Position numbers and translations under genes: made by a program. Below are positions 1-10,600 of a DNA stretch of 64,000 nucleotides, in pieces. The stretch is from contig CAZEQY010000005.1 in assembly GCA_964514655.1 (NCBI GenBank), positions 1 to 64,000 on the forward strand, written 5' to 3'. Source of the stretch: SZAS-7 sp964514655. Lineage in GTDB: Bacteria > Chlamydiota > Chlamydiia > Chlamydiales > FEN-1388. The notes beneath the pieces are model-generated. The model searched no databases, had not been told where the DNA came from, and saw only the letters and a list, made by a program, of their open reading frames with translations. How positions within the stretch are numbered: position 1 is the stretch's first letter; the number at the start of each line of letters is the position of its first letter.

Positions 1-54
1 GTTCTAGGAAAAGAGAAAAAACATCTTGCAACTTTAATGCGCAATTAGAGAACC

Positions 55-3000
55 CTACAGGAAGGAGAGGATAGTTTGATCCTTTAGTGTGGATTGGATT
101 GCTGAGGCGAGGATGCCACGTATTGGGAATGGGGCAAGGCTGTTTGCTTTTAGGGCTTTTTTGAGGTTTGGTTTAAGGTGGTCTTGTGCGACATCTTGTT
201 TTTGCATGATTGCTAAGAGAAAATGCTTGATCTTGTCGTCGCTTGCAGGGGAGGATATAAAGGCATAGAGCCGTTTATTAAGTGAAAGCCGTAAGGTTAG
301 TATGGTTGCAGCCTTTATAATAAAGTGGGTTATCCAGTTGAAAAAGCCGGGTTTTCTTTGGGCTTCTAGCTGTTTTATCGCAACCTCTTCGGTATACGCT
401 CTAAATAGTTTTTCTGAATTTTTTGGGTTGGCATGTAGTTCATCTAGTCTCTTTCGTACAAGCACCTTGTCATCTGATGTCATCGAAATGAGGCGCTCTA
501 GCACAAATTGTACGCGCGTATCAGCTGTTGTAAGTTCTGTAAAGAGCTTATTGAGGCTCTTCTGGAGTTTTTCCCACACTGTGCTTTTTATGACGTCAGG
601 CACAAGCAGGCGCCTTTCTCCTTGCTCGCCAAAGAGTTTTAAAAGAAGGGCATTTGTGATGTCCTGCACAGAGGGCACTGGAGGCGGAGCGTTAAGCATA
701 GGCAGTGCTGCACTAAGAGCATTACTCAAAAAGTCTGGGCTTAATGAGCCATTCGCTTGCAGTGTGCGGATAATATCGCTGACAGTGGCGTCGATATACG
801 TTGTAAGTTCTGGGATTTCTTCTTTAAGAATTTTTTGTTCGATGTCGCGAAGATGGCCTCCAAAGCCAATAAGGCCCTCTTTTGGGGCAGTAGGCTCAGT
901 GTAGTCTTGCAAAAATCTATTTACAAAGCTTTGAGCGGTCTTTATATCATTATCAGTATCAACAGCTTGTACTTTTACCTGTTCTACAGTAGCTATAATT
1001 TCCTTCATATAGTCGCCAATAAACCACTTCACAAGCTTTTCGTAGGTGATGGCGCTTTGTAAAAACTCCGGCAGTAACTCTTTAAGCTCTTCTTCAGGAA
1101 GTAGTAGCTTTAGCCATGTGGCAGCTGCTTCGTCAGGATTAGGATTGCGGTAGATGCGAATCAGCGTGTTGAGCACTTCATAGACTCTATCAGGGATGCT
1201 TTGTCCCTTTTTAGGAGTAAGAACCTGTTGGAGTACTATGTAGCCAAGCTTTCGTAGCGTTTCAGCAAGTACCGGATTGAATGTCTTATCCTGCAGCAGC
1301 TCTTTTACAATAGCATCTACAAAGGGGGGCAAGATCTTTGACAGGGGCTCTTTTTTCTCAGCTTGTCGTCGTAGCGTTTCACCAAGGCCATCTAAAGAGG
1401 TTTTTACAAAGGTATTTAACCCCTCTAAGCTGTTTATATAGGCTTCAGCAGCTTGTGCTTTTTCTGTGATCTTACTTTGGCTAACTCGTATATCTTCTAT
1501 AAAGTCACTCACCGTCTCAGGAAGTGCTTCTTTAAGCAGAGTTTTACCAAGAGTCGTTGCGCCGATTTCTTCTGGTAATATCATGTCTAAAGCGAGCTTT
1601 GCAGTGGCAGAATTGTTGCCTTGATTATAGCTTTCAATAAGCTCTTGGACCTTTGTGGGGATCTTTTTTTCATCGCTGAGGAGCTTGTATAGAGCTGTAA
1701 AAATCACGCGGTTAAGAAGGAGGTTGCGAGTAGATGAGACTTCTTCATCTTTTAGTATGCCTTTTACAAACTTATCGAGGACATCAGGAAGCACCTTTGT
1801 GAGTTTGTTTGGATCTTGTCCAAGGGTTACTAAAAGCTCTTCTAGGTTCTTTACAAGGTACTCATTGATAAACTGTGTAAGACCGGGCTGTTGCTGCACA
1901 AGCGCTCTACCCTCAGCTTCTTTTTCTACTAGAACAGCCTGAGCTTTATGCGCTGTCTCATAGAGCTTCATGGCAAGTGTAGCTGCAGTGTCCTTGCTAA
2001 AGATTGGAATAGCCTTTTTCCAGTCCTCTACAGGGATGTTTTCGAGGGTTCTACGAGCTAAGACCCAGTAGACAAGCGGTGCATCTTCTACTACTTCTTT
2101 GTGCGTAGCCTCTTTGTAGGCTTTTATTTCAGCCGGCGATATGCCAAGCTGGTTACGAACATTTGCTTTTTCGTTAAGGGCCTTAAATCCCTCGCTTGCA
2201 TTTGTGACAATAGGTTTTACAGTTTCTAACAAGTTTTCAGGTAGCGATAGCTCTTTACCAGTAGCGTTACGTACAAGTAGACCAAGGGCACCAAAGTTTA
2301 ATAAGAACTGCATATTCTGTGCACTGCCTTTGGCCTGGGCCATAAGCTCTTTTACTACCTTTTCTTCCCACGTAGTTGGATTTGCAACAGCAAGTTCTAT
2401 CTGCTCGATCACAAAGTTTTGTAGGCTCTCTATATCTTTGTCAGCAGCTTCTAGCTCTGACACGGCTTCAGAGTAGTTATAGGCTTGTCGTATATAGGAA
2501 TAGCAGAGGCCAGCGAGCTTTTTATCAATGTTAAATTCTAGATACTTTTGAGGGATAATCGTCTGTTGCACCTCTTGGGGCAATAAAAGCCTAAATAGCT
2601 CTTGAGAGGTCTCCTGCAGGATATAGTCTTTTACATCAAAGGGCTGATTTGGGGGAATGTCGTTAGCTTTACGATATTCAGCAAGTACCGCCTGATCTTG
2701 GCTTTTACTCCACTCCTCAAATTGCGGAGCCTTTTTTGCTCGTTCAAAACCTCTTTGGGTGATGTTTGCAACCTGTAAAAGTAGTGTTGCCGCGTGTTTT
2801 TCTGATGGCTCTTCGTGAATATGATAGGCAAGAATAGATTCTACAAGAGTGGGTATTGTCTTTTGGGCAAGAATTCCTAGCTGGCTAAGCACGCTTGCAA
2901 ATGGTCCCTTTTCTTGCTTTTCAAGCTGCTCTTGGATGAGTTCATATATGGGAGTAAGAGCTGGCTTTACTTCTTCTGGAAGGGTGTATTTTTTTTGAGT

Positions 3001-5025
3001 TACATCTGTTAGCTGTTTTGCCTGTAGATAGAGACCATGTAATACCTTGTCGCTAAAGAGGGTAACTACGCTGCTATAGAGGTCAAATTTAGCAAGAAAT
3101 TTAGGAAGTAGCGCCGTAAACTGCTCTTCTTTAATGATGCCGGATATAATCTCTAAGGCGGCTTTATCTAGTTCTAGTTTTAGCTCTTCTTCAGTGAGAT
3201 CTTCGCGAGCAAGCAGCTTTGTTACGGCATCTTGTGCGCGCTTTATCGTGGCGTCTATTAAGCCGGCAATTGCCTGTTCTGGTTTTTTTAATCCCTCTTT
3301 GCCAACGGCATCTCTAAGTACAGTGTAGATGATATTTTTGGCTAAAGAGTCTATGTAGACCTTCACGCCGGGAAATTTTTCTAATGTCTCAGGAACAAAG
3401 AGTATGTTTACAAAGTTGTTGATGAATTGATAGTCACTTGGTTCTATCGTCTTTGCTTTTGCCTTTGTTGCAAAAAGCTCCCAGAAGTAGCCAAGGCCTT
3501 GGTTTACTAAGCGAGCTACTCTTTTGCCGCTAGCATTTCGCGTAAGGGCTTTTTCGGCATTAACGCCTTGAAGCTGCAGGCTGTTTGCCTGATCCATAAT
3601 GTCAAGAATGTAGCCGCTAGTAAGGCCGTAGATCCTACGAAAGAGCACTTTTGCTGATAAAAAGTCTGGAAGTAGCGGCTGAAAGTTTTCCGGCTTTAGC
3701 TCGTCTTGAAATATGCCTTCTAGGGCCTCTGTAACCTCTAAAGAGGCTAAAAACTCTTTTGCTTTTTTGCCGTCATTTTGCTTTATTAACTCCTGCACCT
3801 CTTTTGACTGGCTGTCCAAAAAGAGAAGCACCTCTTTTGCTTCGTTTAGTGTTGCAGGTTGCAGTTTAGCGAGCGTTTTCTGTAAAAGCTCGCGAGTATT
3901 TGCATGTGTACACTCTTTTATAAGCTTTGTGTAGAGGCGTGTAAGTGCCTTTTGATCCATCAATTTGACTTTGGCACTTTCTGCTTGTAGTGTCGGTAAC
4001 ACTAAGTCCGAGAGCATGGCAACGGCAGTTTCATTCTTTAACGATTTAACCTTCTGCCATGTTTTAGGCAGTATGGCAAAGAGGTTGCCAATAAGCTTGT
4101 CTGCAAATTCATTAAGGCGCTTTTCATCGCCATTTCCAAATATGGTTGTGCAGATAGCTTTGATGCTTGTTTTTAGGGTGGTAAAAATCCAGTTTCTTGC
4201 GCCGGAAATGGTTTCATTATCAGCAGTAAGGATGTGGGTTATTGACTTTGAGAGAAAGGCTTTTGAATCGTCATCCAAAAATGTGACATTGGTAAGGTCA
4301 ACAGCAGTTTGTTCCTGCAGCTTAGCGACTACTGTATTGAGTAGCTCATCTAGGCCTGGAGGGCCTGCTTCTTGGCCTTTGACGCGTGCCTTTGTGAGGG
4401 AGTTATAGACCTGCTCTAGGAATGTGGCAAAAATGTTCTGAACGCCATCCCAGCTTACATCAACTCCTACCTTTGCCCGAATAGCAGTACGCGCGATGAT
4501 ACTTGCAGTATCGTTACGCAGGAGTTTTGGTACTCGTGGGTCATTCACTCCGCGCTCAGAGAAGGCAATGGTAAAAAGCTGATTTGCTATTCTTCTAAAA
4601 CTATCTTTTGTTAAAGCGCCGCCGGACGCTGCAAATTCAGTCTGAAAGGCGGTAATAATTTGTATAACTACCTGATCTATAAGGGCTTCGTCGCCTTCAA
4701 CATTGTTGCCAAGGGCTAAAAAGATGGCCTCTGTTAGCTCGATGATTGTTGCTTCTAGTCTTGGGCTGCCTCGTATAAGAAGGTCGTTGTTATCACTCTC
4801 TTTTACAAGAATTTCTATAACATAATGGGAGATGTTTTGGATGACTTTGCTACATTCGGGGTGGTGTATCTTAAAGCTTTCAAGATCAACAGCTTGCTCA
4901 TGAGCTAGTGCCCAGTTAAAGGCTCTATCACCAAGGCGACCCCAAAAGCCCGGGGCTGGGGGGGGATTAGCCGGCTGTGGGGCGGCGGGCGCTTGTGCTT
5001 GTTGTCCTATCGGGGGTACTGACAT
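55..5025 (-). CDS. Giant helical repeat protein, unknown function (paralogue A)
   Basis: Function not recognised. The 1656-residue protein opens with a Pro/Ala-rich stretch (residues 5-26) and a GFWGRLGDRAFNWA segment, then runs as almost continuous amphipathic helix. A motif of the type LLPxFL followed by a hydrophobic helix recurs near residues 446, 638, 813, 1005 and 1320, so the protein appears built from units of roughly 190 residues. Near the C-terminus (about residues 1575-1600) a hydrophobic segment could touch a membrane. It is clearly paralogous to the 1625-aa protein at 7683-12560: same N-terminal GRxxxxA region, same order of LLPxFL units and same C-terminal LSLxKRLxxFI segment. 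The start is supported by GGAGA about 8 bases upstream. No signal peptide is visible. An intracellular or type III-secreted effector is possible, but nothing in the sequence proves it. Confidence 0.8.
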   Translation of the reverse strand: MSVPPIGQQAQAPAAPQPANPPPAPGFWGRLGDRAFNWALAHEQAVDLESFKIHHPECSKVIQNISHYVIEILVKESDNNDLLIRGSPRLEATIIELTEAIFLALGNNVEGDEALIDQVVIQIITAFQTEFAASGGALTKDSFRRIANQLFTIAFSERGVNDPRVPKLLRNDTASIIARTAIRAKVGVDVSWDGVQNIFATFLEQVYNSLTKARVKGQEAGPPGLDELLNTVVAKLQEQTAVDLTNVTFLDDDSKAFLSKSITHILTADNETISGARNWIFTTLKTSIKAICTTIFGNGDEKRLNEFADKLIGNLFAILPKTWQKVKSLKNETAVAMLSDLVLPTLQAESAKVKLMDQKALTRLYTKLIKECTHANTRELLQKTLAKLQPATLNEAKEVLLFLDSQSKEVQELIKQNDGKKAKEFLASLEVTEALEGIFQDELKPENFQPLLPDFLSAKVLFRRIYGLTSGYILDIMDQANSLQLQGVNAEKALTRNASGKRVARLVNQGLGYFWELFATKAKAKTIEPSDYQFINNFVNILFVPETLEKFPGVKVYIDSLAKNIIYTVLRDAVGKEGLKKPEQAIAGLIDATIKRAQDAVTKLLAREDLTEEELKLELDKAALEIISGIIKEEQFTALLPKFLAKFDLYSSVVTLFSDKVLHGLYLQAKQLTDVTQKKYTLPEEVKPALTPIYELIQEQLEKQEKGPFASVLSQLGILAQKTIPTLVESILAYHIHEEPSEKHAATLLLQVANITQRGFERAKKAPQFEEWSKSQDQAVLAEYRKANDIPPNQPFDVKDYILQETSQELFRLLLPQEVQQTIIPQKYLEFNIDKKLAGLCYSYIRQAYNYSEAVSELEAADKDIESLQNFVIEQIELAVANPTTWEEKVVKELMAQAKGSAQNMQFLLNFGALGLLVRNATGKELSLPENLLETVKPIVTNASEGFKALNEKANVRNQLGISPAEIKAYKEATHKEVVEDAPLVYWVLARRTLENIPVEDWKKAIPIFSKDTAATLAMKLYETAHKAQAVLVEKEAEGRALVQQQPGLTQFINEYLVKNLEELLVTLGQDPNKLTKVLPDVLDKFVKGILKDEEVSSTRNLLLNRVIFTALYKLLSDEKKIPTKVQELIESYNQGNNSATAKLALDMILPEEIGATTLGKTLLKEALPETVSDFIEDIRVSQSKITEKAQAAEAYINSLEGLNTFVKTSLDGLGETLRRQAEKKEPLSKILPPFVDAIVKELLQDKTFNPVLAETLRKLGYIVLQQVLTPKKGQSIPDRVYEVLNTLIRIYRNPNPDEAAATWLKLLLPEEELKELLPEFLQSAITYEKLVKWFIGDYMKEIIATVEQVKVQAVDTDNDIKTAQSFVNRFLQDYTEPTAPKEGLIGFGGHLRDIEQKILKEEIPELTTYIDATVSDIIRTLQANGSLSPDFLSNALSAALPMLNAPPPVPSVQDITNALLLKLFGEQGERRLLVPDVIKSTVWEKLQKSLNKLFTELTTADTRVQFVLERLISMTSDDKVLVRKRLDELHANPKNSEKLFRAYTEEVAIKQLEAQRKPGFFNWITHFIIKAATILTLRLSLNKRLYAFISSPASDDKIKHFLLAIMQKQDVAQDHLKPNLKKALKANSLAPFPIRGILASAIQSTLKDQTILSFL

Positions 5026-5093
5026 AGAAAATCTCCATCATTCCCTCATAGTATAGCAAAATTACAAATAAATAAACATTATTTTAATAAGAA

Positions 5094-5124
5094 AGCGGCG
5101 TTAGCTTTTTAAGCTAACGCCGCT
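5094..5124 (-). terminator. Strong hairpin terminator for the jelly-roll gene pair
   Basis: A perfect 14-bp stem (AGCGGCGTTAGCTT against AAGCTAACGCCGCT) with a 3-base loop lies 20 bases past the stop codon of the minus-strand gene at 5145. On the minus strand it is followed by a T/A-rich stretch (TTTCTTATT). This is the expected form of a rho-independent terminator, although the U-run is short. It separates the secreted pair from the giant gene downstream. Confidence 0.75.
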
Positions 5125-5144
5125 ATGTAGAACCTAACGAAAAG

Positions 5145-5762
5145 TTATCGTAGTTTCTTTATTGTTACATAAGCAGATGTATTTCCAGGATTACATGGTG
5201 AGAAGTTAAACAACTGGATTTCATTTCCCAAGTTATTCGTTGATGCAATCACTGCAAATGTTGTAGGCGCGTTAATGGTCTGGATAACAGAAAGTGATGC
5301 CCAGTCATTGTCTATAAATTCGCCTTCAATCCCATAAGTAGCAGAAATTTCAGAACCCGGAAGCTCTGTTCCATTTACAAGCAAGGCAAGAGCTGCGCAT
5401 GGATCAAAGTCTTCTTCGTCAATTGCACCGCTAAAGCGGGCGCCAAACTTAATTTCATAGCTACCTGGTTCAAACACAGTAAACACACCAGTTGTTGGGT
5501 TGTACGCGATTGGACCATCAATATCCATTACGGTATTAAAGAGTATTGGATCTCCTGTAAGAACAATCTGTGTGCTTGCGTCGCCATTTGCAACAGCTGA
5601 CACAAAAGTAGCACGATCGTCACATTCAGAGCTAAAGCTTGATGATAGATCATCTGCTTTAGCTACGTTTTTATTTGCTCGTACAGGTGTTGGGATAGCT
5701 GCAGCAAATAGCTGCGCTCCCACTGTGAGAGCAAGTGTGCTTATAAAGATACATTTCTTCAT
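5145..5762 (-). CDS. Secreted C1q/TNF-like jelly-roll protein (copy 1)
   Basis: The 205-aa protein begins with a clear Sec signal peptide (MKKCIFISTLALTVGAQLFA). From about residue 50 to the end it has the pattern of a C1q/TNF-type beta-jelly roll: FVSAVANG, then LFNTVMD, then YNPTTGVFTVFEPGSYEIKF, an Ala/Leu-rich inner strand with NGTELPGS, and a C-terminal AYVTIKKL strand. The segment 'tG.FTv..pGsYei' is typical of C1q and BclA C-terminal domains, which form trimers at surfaces; the fold call is from pattern recognition only. It lies 13 bases after an upstream tandem copy (5776-6492), is mostly identical to it over the last 150 residues, and is followed by a strong terminator. A surface or secreted adhesin-like role is inferred. 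Confidence 0.75.
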   Translation of the reverse strand: MKKCIFISTLALTVGAQLFAAAIPTPVRANKNVAKADDLSSSFSSECDDRATFVSAVANGDASTQIVLTGDPILFNTVMDIDGPIAYNPTTGVFTVFEPGSYEIKFGARFSGAIDEEDFDPCAALALLVNGTELPGSEISATYGIEGEFIDNDWASLSVIQTINAPTTFAVIASTNNLGNEIQLFNFSPCNPGNTSAYVTIKKLR

Positions 5763-5775
5763 GTATGGTCTCTCG

Positions 5776-6492
5776 TTAGATTTTCTTAATTGTTATAAAT
5801 GCAGTTGTATTAGCTGTGCTGCAAGGTTCAACATTAAACAGCTGAACTGCACTACCTGAGTTGCTTGCTGATGCTATAACTGAAAATGTTGTTGGGCTTG
5901 TAATTGTCTGGATAACAGAAATTGATGCCCAGTCTGAATCGATGCTTTCAGCGGCTTCAACACCATACGTTGCTGAAATAGCTGTACCGGAAAGTTCTGA
6001 GCCATTTTCTGTAAGCACAATTGCTGCACATGGGTCGATGCTGTCTTCTGGAGCTACGCCATAAAAGCGAGCACCAAAGGAAATTTCATAGCTACCAGGA
6101 ACATATACGGTAAATTCGCCTGTTGTTGGGTTGTATGAAACGCCATTTGTGATGTCCATTACTGTGTTAAAGAGTATTGGATCGCCGGTAAGCACTTGCT
6201 GGCTATTTGCTTCGCCATTTGCAACGGCTGATATAAATGTTGGCTTGCGAACACGGCAGTGGCATGAATCTGAGCTTGATGAGCTCGATGAGCTTGAGCT
6301 TGATGAGGTAAACACGTGACCATTGCGGTTTGCTTGATTTACCTGGTTTCTTGCTGGCCTTGCAACAGTTTGTTTTTTTGCTACAGCTTGTGAGATCGCT
6401 CTTTTTGTTGGTATCGCTTTATGATTTGCAGCAGCCAAAAATTGGCCTCCAACAACGACAGAGAGAGCACTTAAAAAGATAAATTTCTTCAT
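5776..6492 (-). CDS. Secreted C1q/TNF-like jelly-roll protein with Ser tract (copy 2)
   Basis: The 238-aa paralogue of the downstream gene starts with signal peptide MKKFIFLSALSVVVGGQFLA and ends with the same jelly-roll domain (FISAVANG, YNPTTGEFTVYVPGSYEISF, AFITIKKI). Between them, about residues 62-74 form an uninterrupted serine tract encoded by repeated AGC/TCA/TCG codons, then DSCHCR. The tract looks like a flexible spacer projecting the globular domain from an anchoring N-terminus, and is a likely site of repeat-length change. AAGGAG lies about 8 bases upstream of the ATG. It is the first gene of a two-gene unit. Exposure at the cell surface is inferred from signal peptide, linker and fold. 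Confidence 0.75.
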   Translation of the reverse strand: MKKFIFLSALSVVVGGQFLAAANHKAIPTKRAISQAVAKKQTVARPARNQVNQANRNGHVFTSSSSSSSSSSSSDSCHCRVRKPTFISAVANGEANSQQVLTGDPILFNTVMDITNGVSYNPTTGEFTVYVPGSYEISFGARFYGVAPEDSIDPCAAIVLTENGSELSGTAISATYGVEAAESIDSDWASISVIQTITSPTTFSVIASASNSGSAVQLFNVEPCSTANTTAFITIKKI

Positions 6493-6544
6493 TTGGATTT
6501 TCTCCTTGGTAAAAAAGTTTGGGGTCTGACTCTTGTAGAAAACC

Positions 6545-7657
6545 CTAATTCTTTTTATTTGTAAAGGAAAAAAAAGGAAGTTGAAAGAGCGTTGATTTTT
6601 TGGCAGGAGTGTTGAGCGCGGGGCTGATGTGTAGCGCTCTTCCTACCTGTTCTCCAATTTTTGATGACTGAGCACAATGCTTGGAGCTACTTCTTGAATA
6701 GCGAAGACGCGAATAGACCATAGACTTTGCATCTTGCAGTTTTTTTTCGATAACCATAAGTGCTTGTGTATAGCATCTTTTCAATGCCTGAACCTTCTCG
6801 CAATAGCCTTTTGCGATGCCTAGGAAGAATGAATTTTTGGCTACAGTGCCTTTTAGGCCAAAGTTTGACTTTTTGGCCTCTTCCCACATAGTCTCAAATT
6901 GGATGTCTAAAAAGTTGGCAACATATTCAGCGATCTCGACATTGACCTCGCTGCCGATAAGTTCAAGATAGATGGCATCATCAGATCGCGAAAAGACTGT
7001 ATGGACAAAAAACGTGTCGAGGATAGAGGCAATAGCGCGCATTTTTGCACATTCTTTTTTTTGCTTAAGAACGCGAACAAGGAATACTTTTTCTTGCTCA
7101 TCTTCAATATGAGGCGCATCAATGTTGTGCTTTAAAAGAAGCTCGTGGGCCTTTATCATGGCCTGCTCAGCTTCATGAGGGTTGCTGCTAGAAGCTAGTG
7201 CCATTAGTTTTTGCACCCTTCTGAGGATGCTACTTTCAATATGTTCAGAAGCGATTTCGCCATCATCTAGGCAGCTTGTTGCCCTATAGACCTCTTCGCC
7301 CCAGCCAAGATTAAGGCATGTAGTCTTAAATTCAGGCCCATGCGGCATGCATGAGCTTCCATGTTCTATAAAGGTAAGGTAGTGGGCAAGTTCATGACGC
7401 ACGATGTTTACAAGGTCTTTTTTGCTTACACCAACTAGTCGTTCATGAAACCCAAGCTCCAAAAAGTCCGCAGCAAAGTAGCCCAGCATCTGTTTGTTGT
7501 TATAAATCACAATCTTGATGGGATAGGAGTAGCGCTCCACCTTGTCATAAAAGCGATCCCCATGCACTCGCAAGTGCACTTCATTTACCAGGATGCTTTT
7601 AATCAGCGCCTTTATCTCAGCAATAAACCGTACAATCTTTTTGGAATAGACAATCAT
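6545..7657 (-). CDS. SprT-like zinc metalloprotease with DUF2786 domain
   Basis: The N-terminal half is SprT-like: the metal-binding motif HELAH is at residues 88-92, followed by HGSSCMPHGPEFK, which supplies the third histidine in SprT/Spartan-type proteases, and then LGW. The middle carries a DUF2786 helix pair (about residues 144-180: RRVQKLMALASS, then HEAEQAMIKAHELL), usually joined to a DUF7168-type region. The basic, Ser-rich C-terminal tail (YSRLRYSRSSSK) may contact nucleic acid. SprT-like proteins act on DNA-protein crosslinks in eukaryotes; bacterial roles are less clear. Both halves are seen directly, but the substrate is not. The gene stands alone between the jelly-roll pair and the second giant gene, with 25 bases separating it from the latter. 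Confidence 0.8.
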   Translation of the reverse strand: MIVYSKKIVRFIAEIKALIKSILVNEVHLRVHGDRFYDKVERYSYPIKIVIYNNKQMLGYFAADFLELGFHERLVGVSKKDLVNIVRHELAHYLTFIEHGSSCMPHGPEFKTTCLNLGWGEEVYRATSCLDDGEIASEHIESSILRRVQKLMALASSSNPHEAEQAMIKAHELLLKHNIDAPHIEDEQEKVFLVRVLKQKKECAKMRAIASILDTFFVHTVFSRSDDAIYLELIGSEVNVEIAEYVANFLDIQFETMWEEAKKSNFGLKGTVAKNSFFLGIAKGYCEKVQALKRCYTQALMVIEKKLQDAKSMVYSRLRYSRSSSKHCAQSSKIGEQVGRALHISPALNTPAKKSTLFQLPFFSFTNKKN

Positions 7658-7682
7658 ACTCTAAAGTTTACTGTCTTATCTC

Positions 7683-10600
7683 CTAGTTTGCAAGGATTTG
7701 GAGGAGGTTGCGGTTGAAGATGAAGTCGGCGATGTGGCCTGCCAAAAAGTTTTGCATGGATGGTGGGGCAAGTCTGTTTAGGTTTTGATCTATTTTTTGC
7801 TTGAGTTCGCCCTTGGTGACGTGCACAACTTGTGGCTTAAAGCGGACGAAGGACCAAAGGGCACGTCGGAATTTGTCGTCCGTTTGTGGGTCGTCTATAA
7901 AGGTATGAAGGCGCTTTGCAAGAGATAGCCTTACGCTAAGGTAGGTGACAAATGTGGCAACCTTGGATACAAGCCACTTGATTGGGCTTGGCAGGTGATA
8001 TGACTGTATGCGATCTTGCGTTTTTTTGATGGCAGCTTCTCTTGTGTAGAGCGTAAACATAGCTTCGCATCGAGAATCAAAGTCGTGAGGCTTGTTGTTT
8101 GCTTTACACTCATTACGTAAATCTTCGATTACTTGTAGGCGCTGGCTAACAAGAGCCTTGTTGGTGCTTGTTTGTGGAATTAGGTGATCAAGAATCAATA
8201 GTTTGCGAAGATCGCGTGTCGTAAGCTCTGTAAAAAGCCTTGTAAGGGTGTTTGAGAGCTTTTGCCATATAAAATTTTGGGCAACGGCCGGGACCGGTAG
8301 GTCTTTTGCCCCTTGTGGAAATACAAGCTGTAGTACGTGTGCCGAAAACTCGCTATCATCAGGAAGTGGGCTTGCATCATCAAGAGCGTTAAAGAGCGCA
8401 TCGGAAACAAAATTCGGGCTGAGATAGCCTTGATCTTCAAGAGAGTGGGTGATTTTGCTTACAATGGCGTTATGGTATTCTGTTACAAAAGAGTTGTCTT
8501 TAAGCATATCTAAGATGCCGCGCTCTACCTCGCGAACAGTACCTTTATACTGCAGCAGGCCGCCTTTTGTTGGCTGGTCAAGAAGGTAGCCTTTGACAAA
8601 TTTTTGAGCGTCTTGGGCGTTTTGATTAGGGGCCTTTATGTTTTCGTCTAAAACTTGTTGTTTTGTGGCTTCAAGCTGCTGAATATAGGGTTTAAAAAAC
8701 CACTGCAGCAGCTTTTCGTGCGTGACAAACTTGTGCATAAAGTCCGGAAGGATTTCTTGTAAAGTCTCATCTGGAAGAAGTTTTTTTAGCAGTGTCAGCC
8801 CTGAGCTATCTTCAGCATAGTCTTGTGCGAGCTCTTGGAGCACTTCTACAAATCTGCCTTGCACTGTCTGGCCGCGTTTTGGGGTTGCAGCATTTTGGAG
8901 TATTATATAGACAACGTTGTGAAAGAACGAACGTATGATCGGTTGGAGCTCTTCATCAAGGAGTGCTTCTTTAAGTAGGTTGTCGACATAGTCCGGAAAG
9001 TCATCTGAGAGCTTTACATCCTTATTACGTGCAAGGCTATCAAGTGTAGAATCAAGGTCTTGTATAACATCTATGAGAAATGGCTTTACGCCGTCGAGGC
9101 TTTCTAGGTAACTTTTCGCTTCTTTGCCATTATGAAGTATTCTTTCCTGGCAGCTACGTATATCCTGGATATACTCTACAAGTTCTACCTTGACAACTTG
9201 GGAGATAATAAGTTTGGCAAGGGGAGTCTTGGTTAGCTCTTGGGGCAGCATGGTCTCTACTACAAGCGATGCTGTTTTTTGATCATCAAGGCCGTTATAG
9301 CTTTGCACAAGTCTCAAGGCGTTATCTAAAAGTGGTGTAGAGTCAGTAAGTAGCTTTCCTACGATAGTGTATATGATACGACGCGCGATGATATTGCGGA
9401 TTTTTGACATATCTGTTGTAGTGTCTCTGTAGATCTCTTTTAGCAGGGAGTCTAATAGTGTTGGAAGACTTGTGTGAACAACGCCTTCTGATGAGCCAAG
9501 CTCATGCAGGTGTTCGATAACAGTTTCGTAAATATACTCGTCAATAAACTGTATCAACCCTTTTTCTTTGCTGGCCTCTTCTAGGCCGACTTGTTCTTCT
9601 TGTTCAAGCTCTCTTTGCGTTTGATGTACCGTTTCGTAGGCGCGCATAGCAAAGGTTGCGGCTGTCTCTTTTGTGAATATTTGGCGTAAAAATTCCGGTA
9701 GTGCTTCTAGCCACTGCTCATCAGTAAATAGCCTGTCTATAGCCTTTCGAGCCGCTACCCAATAGGCAAGCTCTTGCGTATTAAGCTCTGACACTCTTGT
9801 CTCTTCCGGCTTGCCGATCGCCTTTATATATGCTCTTGTATCAGCTTCAGAGATAGTAAGCTTTTGGCGGACTGTTTGTGCGCGCTCTTTGCTGTTAAGG
9901 ATCATAAAGAGGTTGTGTGCATCGTTAGCAATTGGCCCAAAGAGCAGTACTAAATTGCCATGGATTTCGTCGGGGTTTTGTTCAGGAAGTGTTTTTGCGT
10001 TTTTAAAGATAAAGCCAATAATTCCGAGGTAGATTGTTGTTGTAAAATCGGCAAGGAGGGTTTTTTCGTGTGGTTCTTCTATAGCAAAAAGCTCTCGCAA
10101 GGCACCTTCTAGCCATGTGCGCTCTTGTGCCGGTATACCATGCAGTAGTTGCTGCTGCATAAAGATCTGAAGCTCTTTTAGCGCTTCTGTATGTGACCTA
10201 TGCTCCTGAAGATTAAGCTGTTTCATCGAGTGAGAGTAGTCGTAGGCATCTTTAATATAGGTGTAGGCAAGATTTGTGAGGCGACTTTCTATATTAAAAA
10301 AGGCAAACTCTTTTGGGATAATTTTATCACGAAGCTCTTTTGGCACTAGGGATTGCATCACGCTAAGAGCAGCTTCATGCAGCAAAAAGTCGGTCATATC
10401 CACTTTTGCATTTGGGCGCATGTTGTGGGCTTTACGGAATTCTTTAAAATGCTCTTTTGTGTACCCGTTTTCTTCGAGCCAGTCATTCTTGTTGGCAGCA
10501 TTGTTATAGCTTTCGATCTTATTAAAGCTTGTCTGCATGATCGTAACAAAGCGCATGGAAAGCCTTGCTGCGCGCTTTTCTGATGAGAGGCCATCTTTTG

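Noticed and set aside
302..904. 200-codon plus-strand frame opposite the giant gene
   Set aside because: It lies fully antisense to a well-supported 1656-aa gene, has no ribosome site and is Ser/Arg-rich, as expected of a shadow frame.
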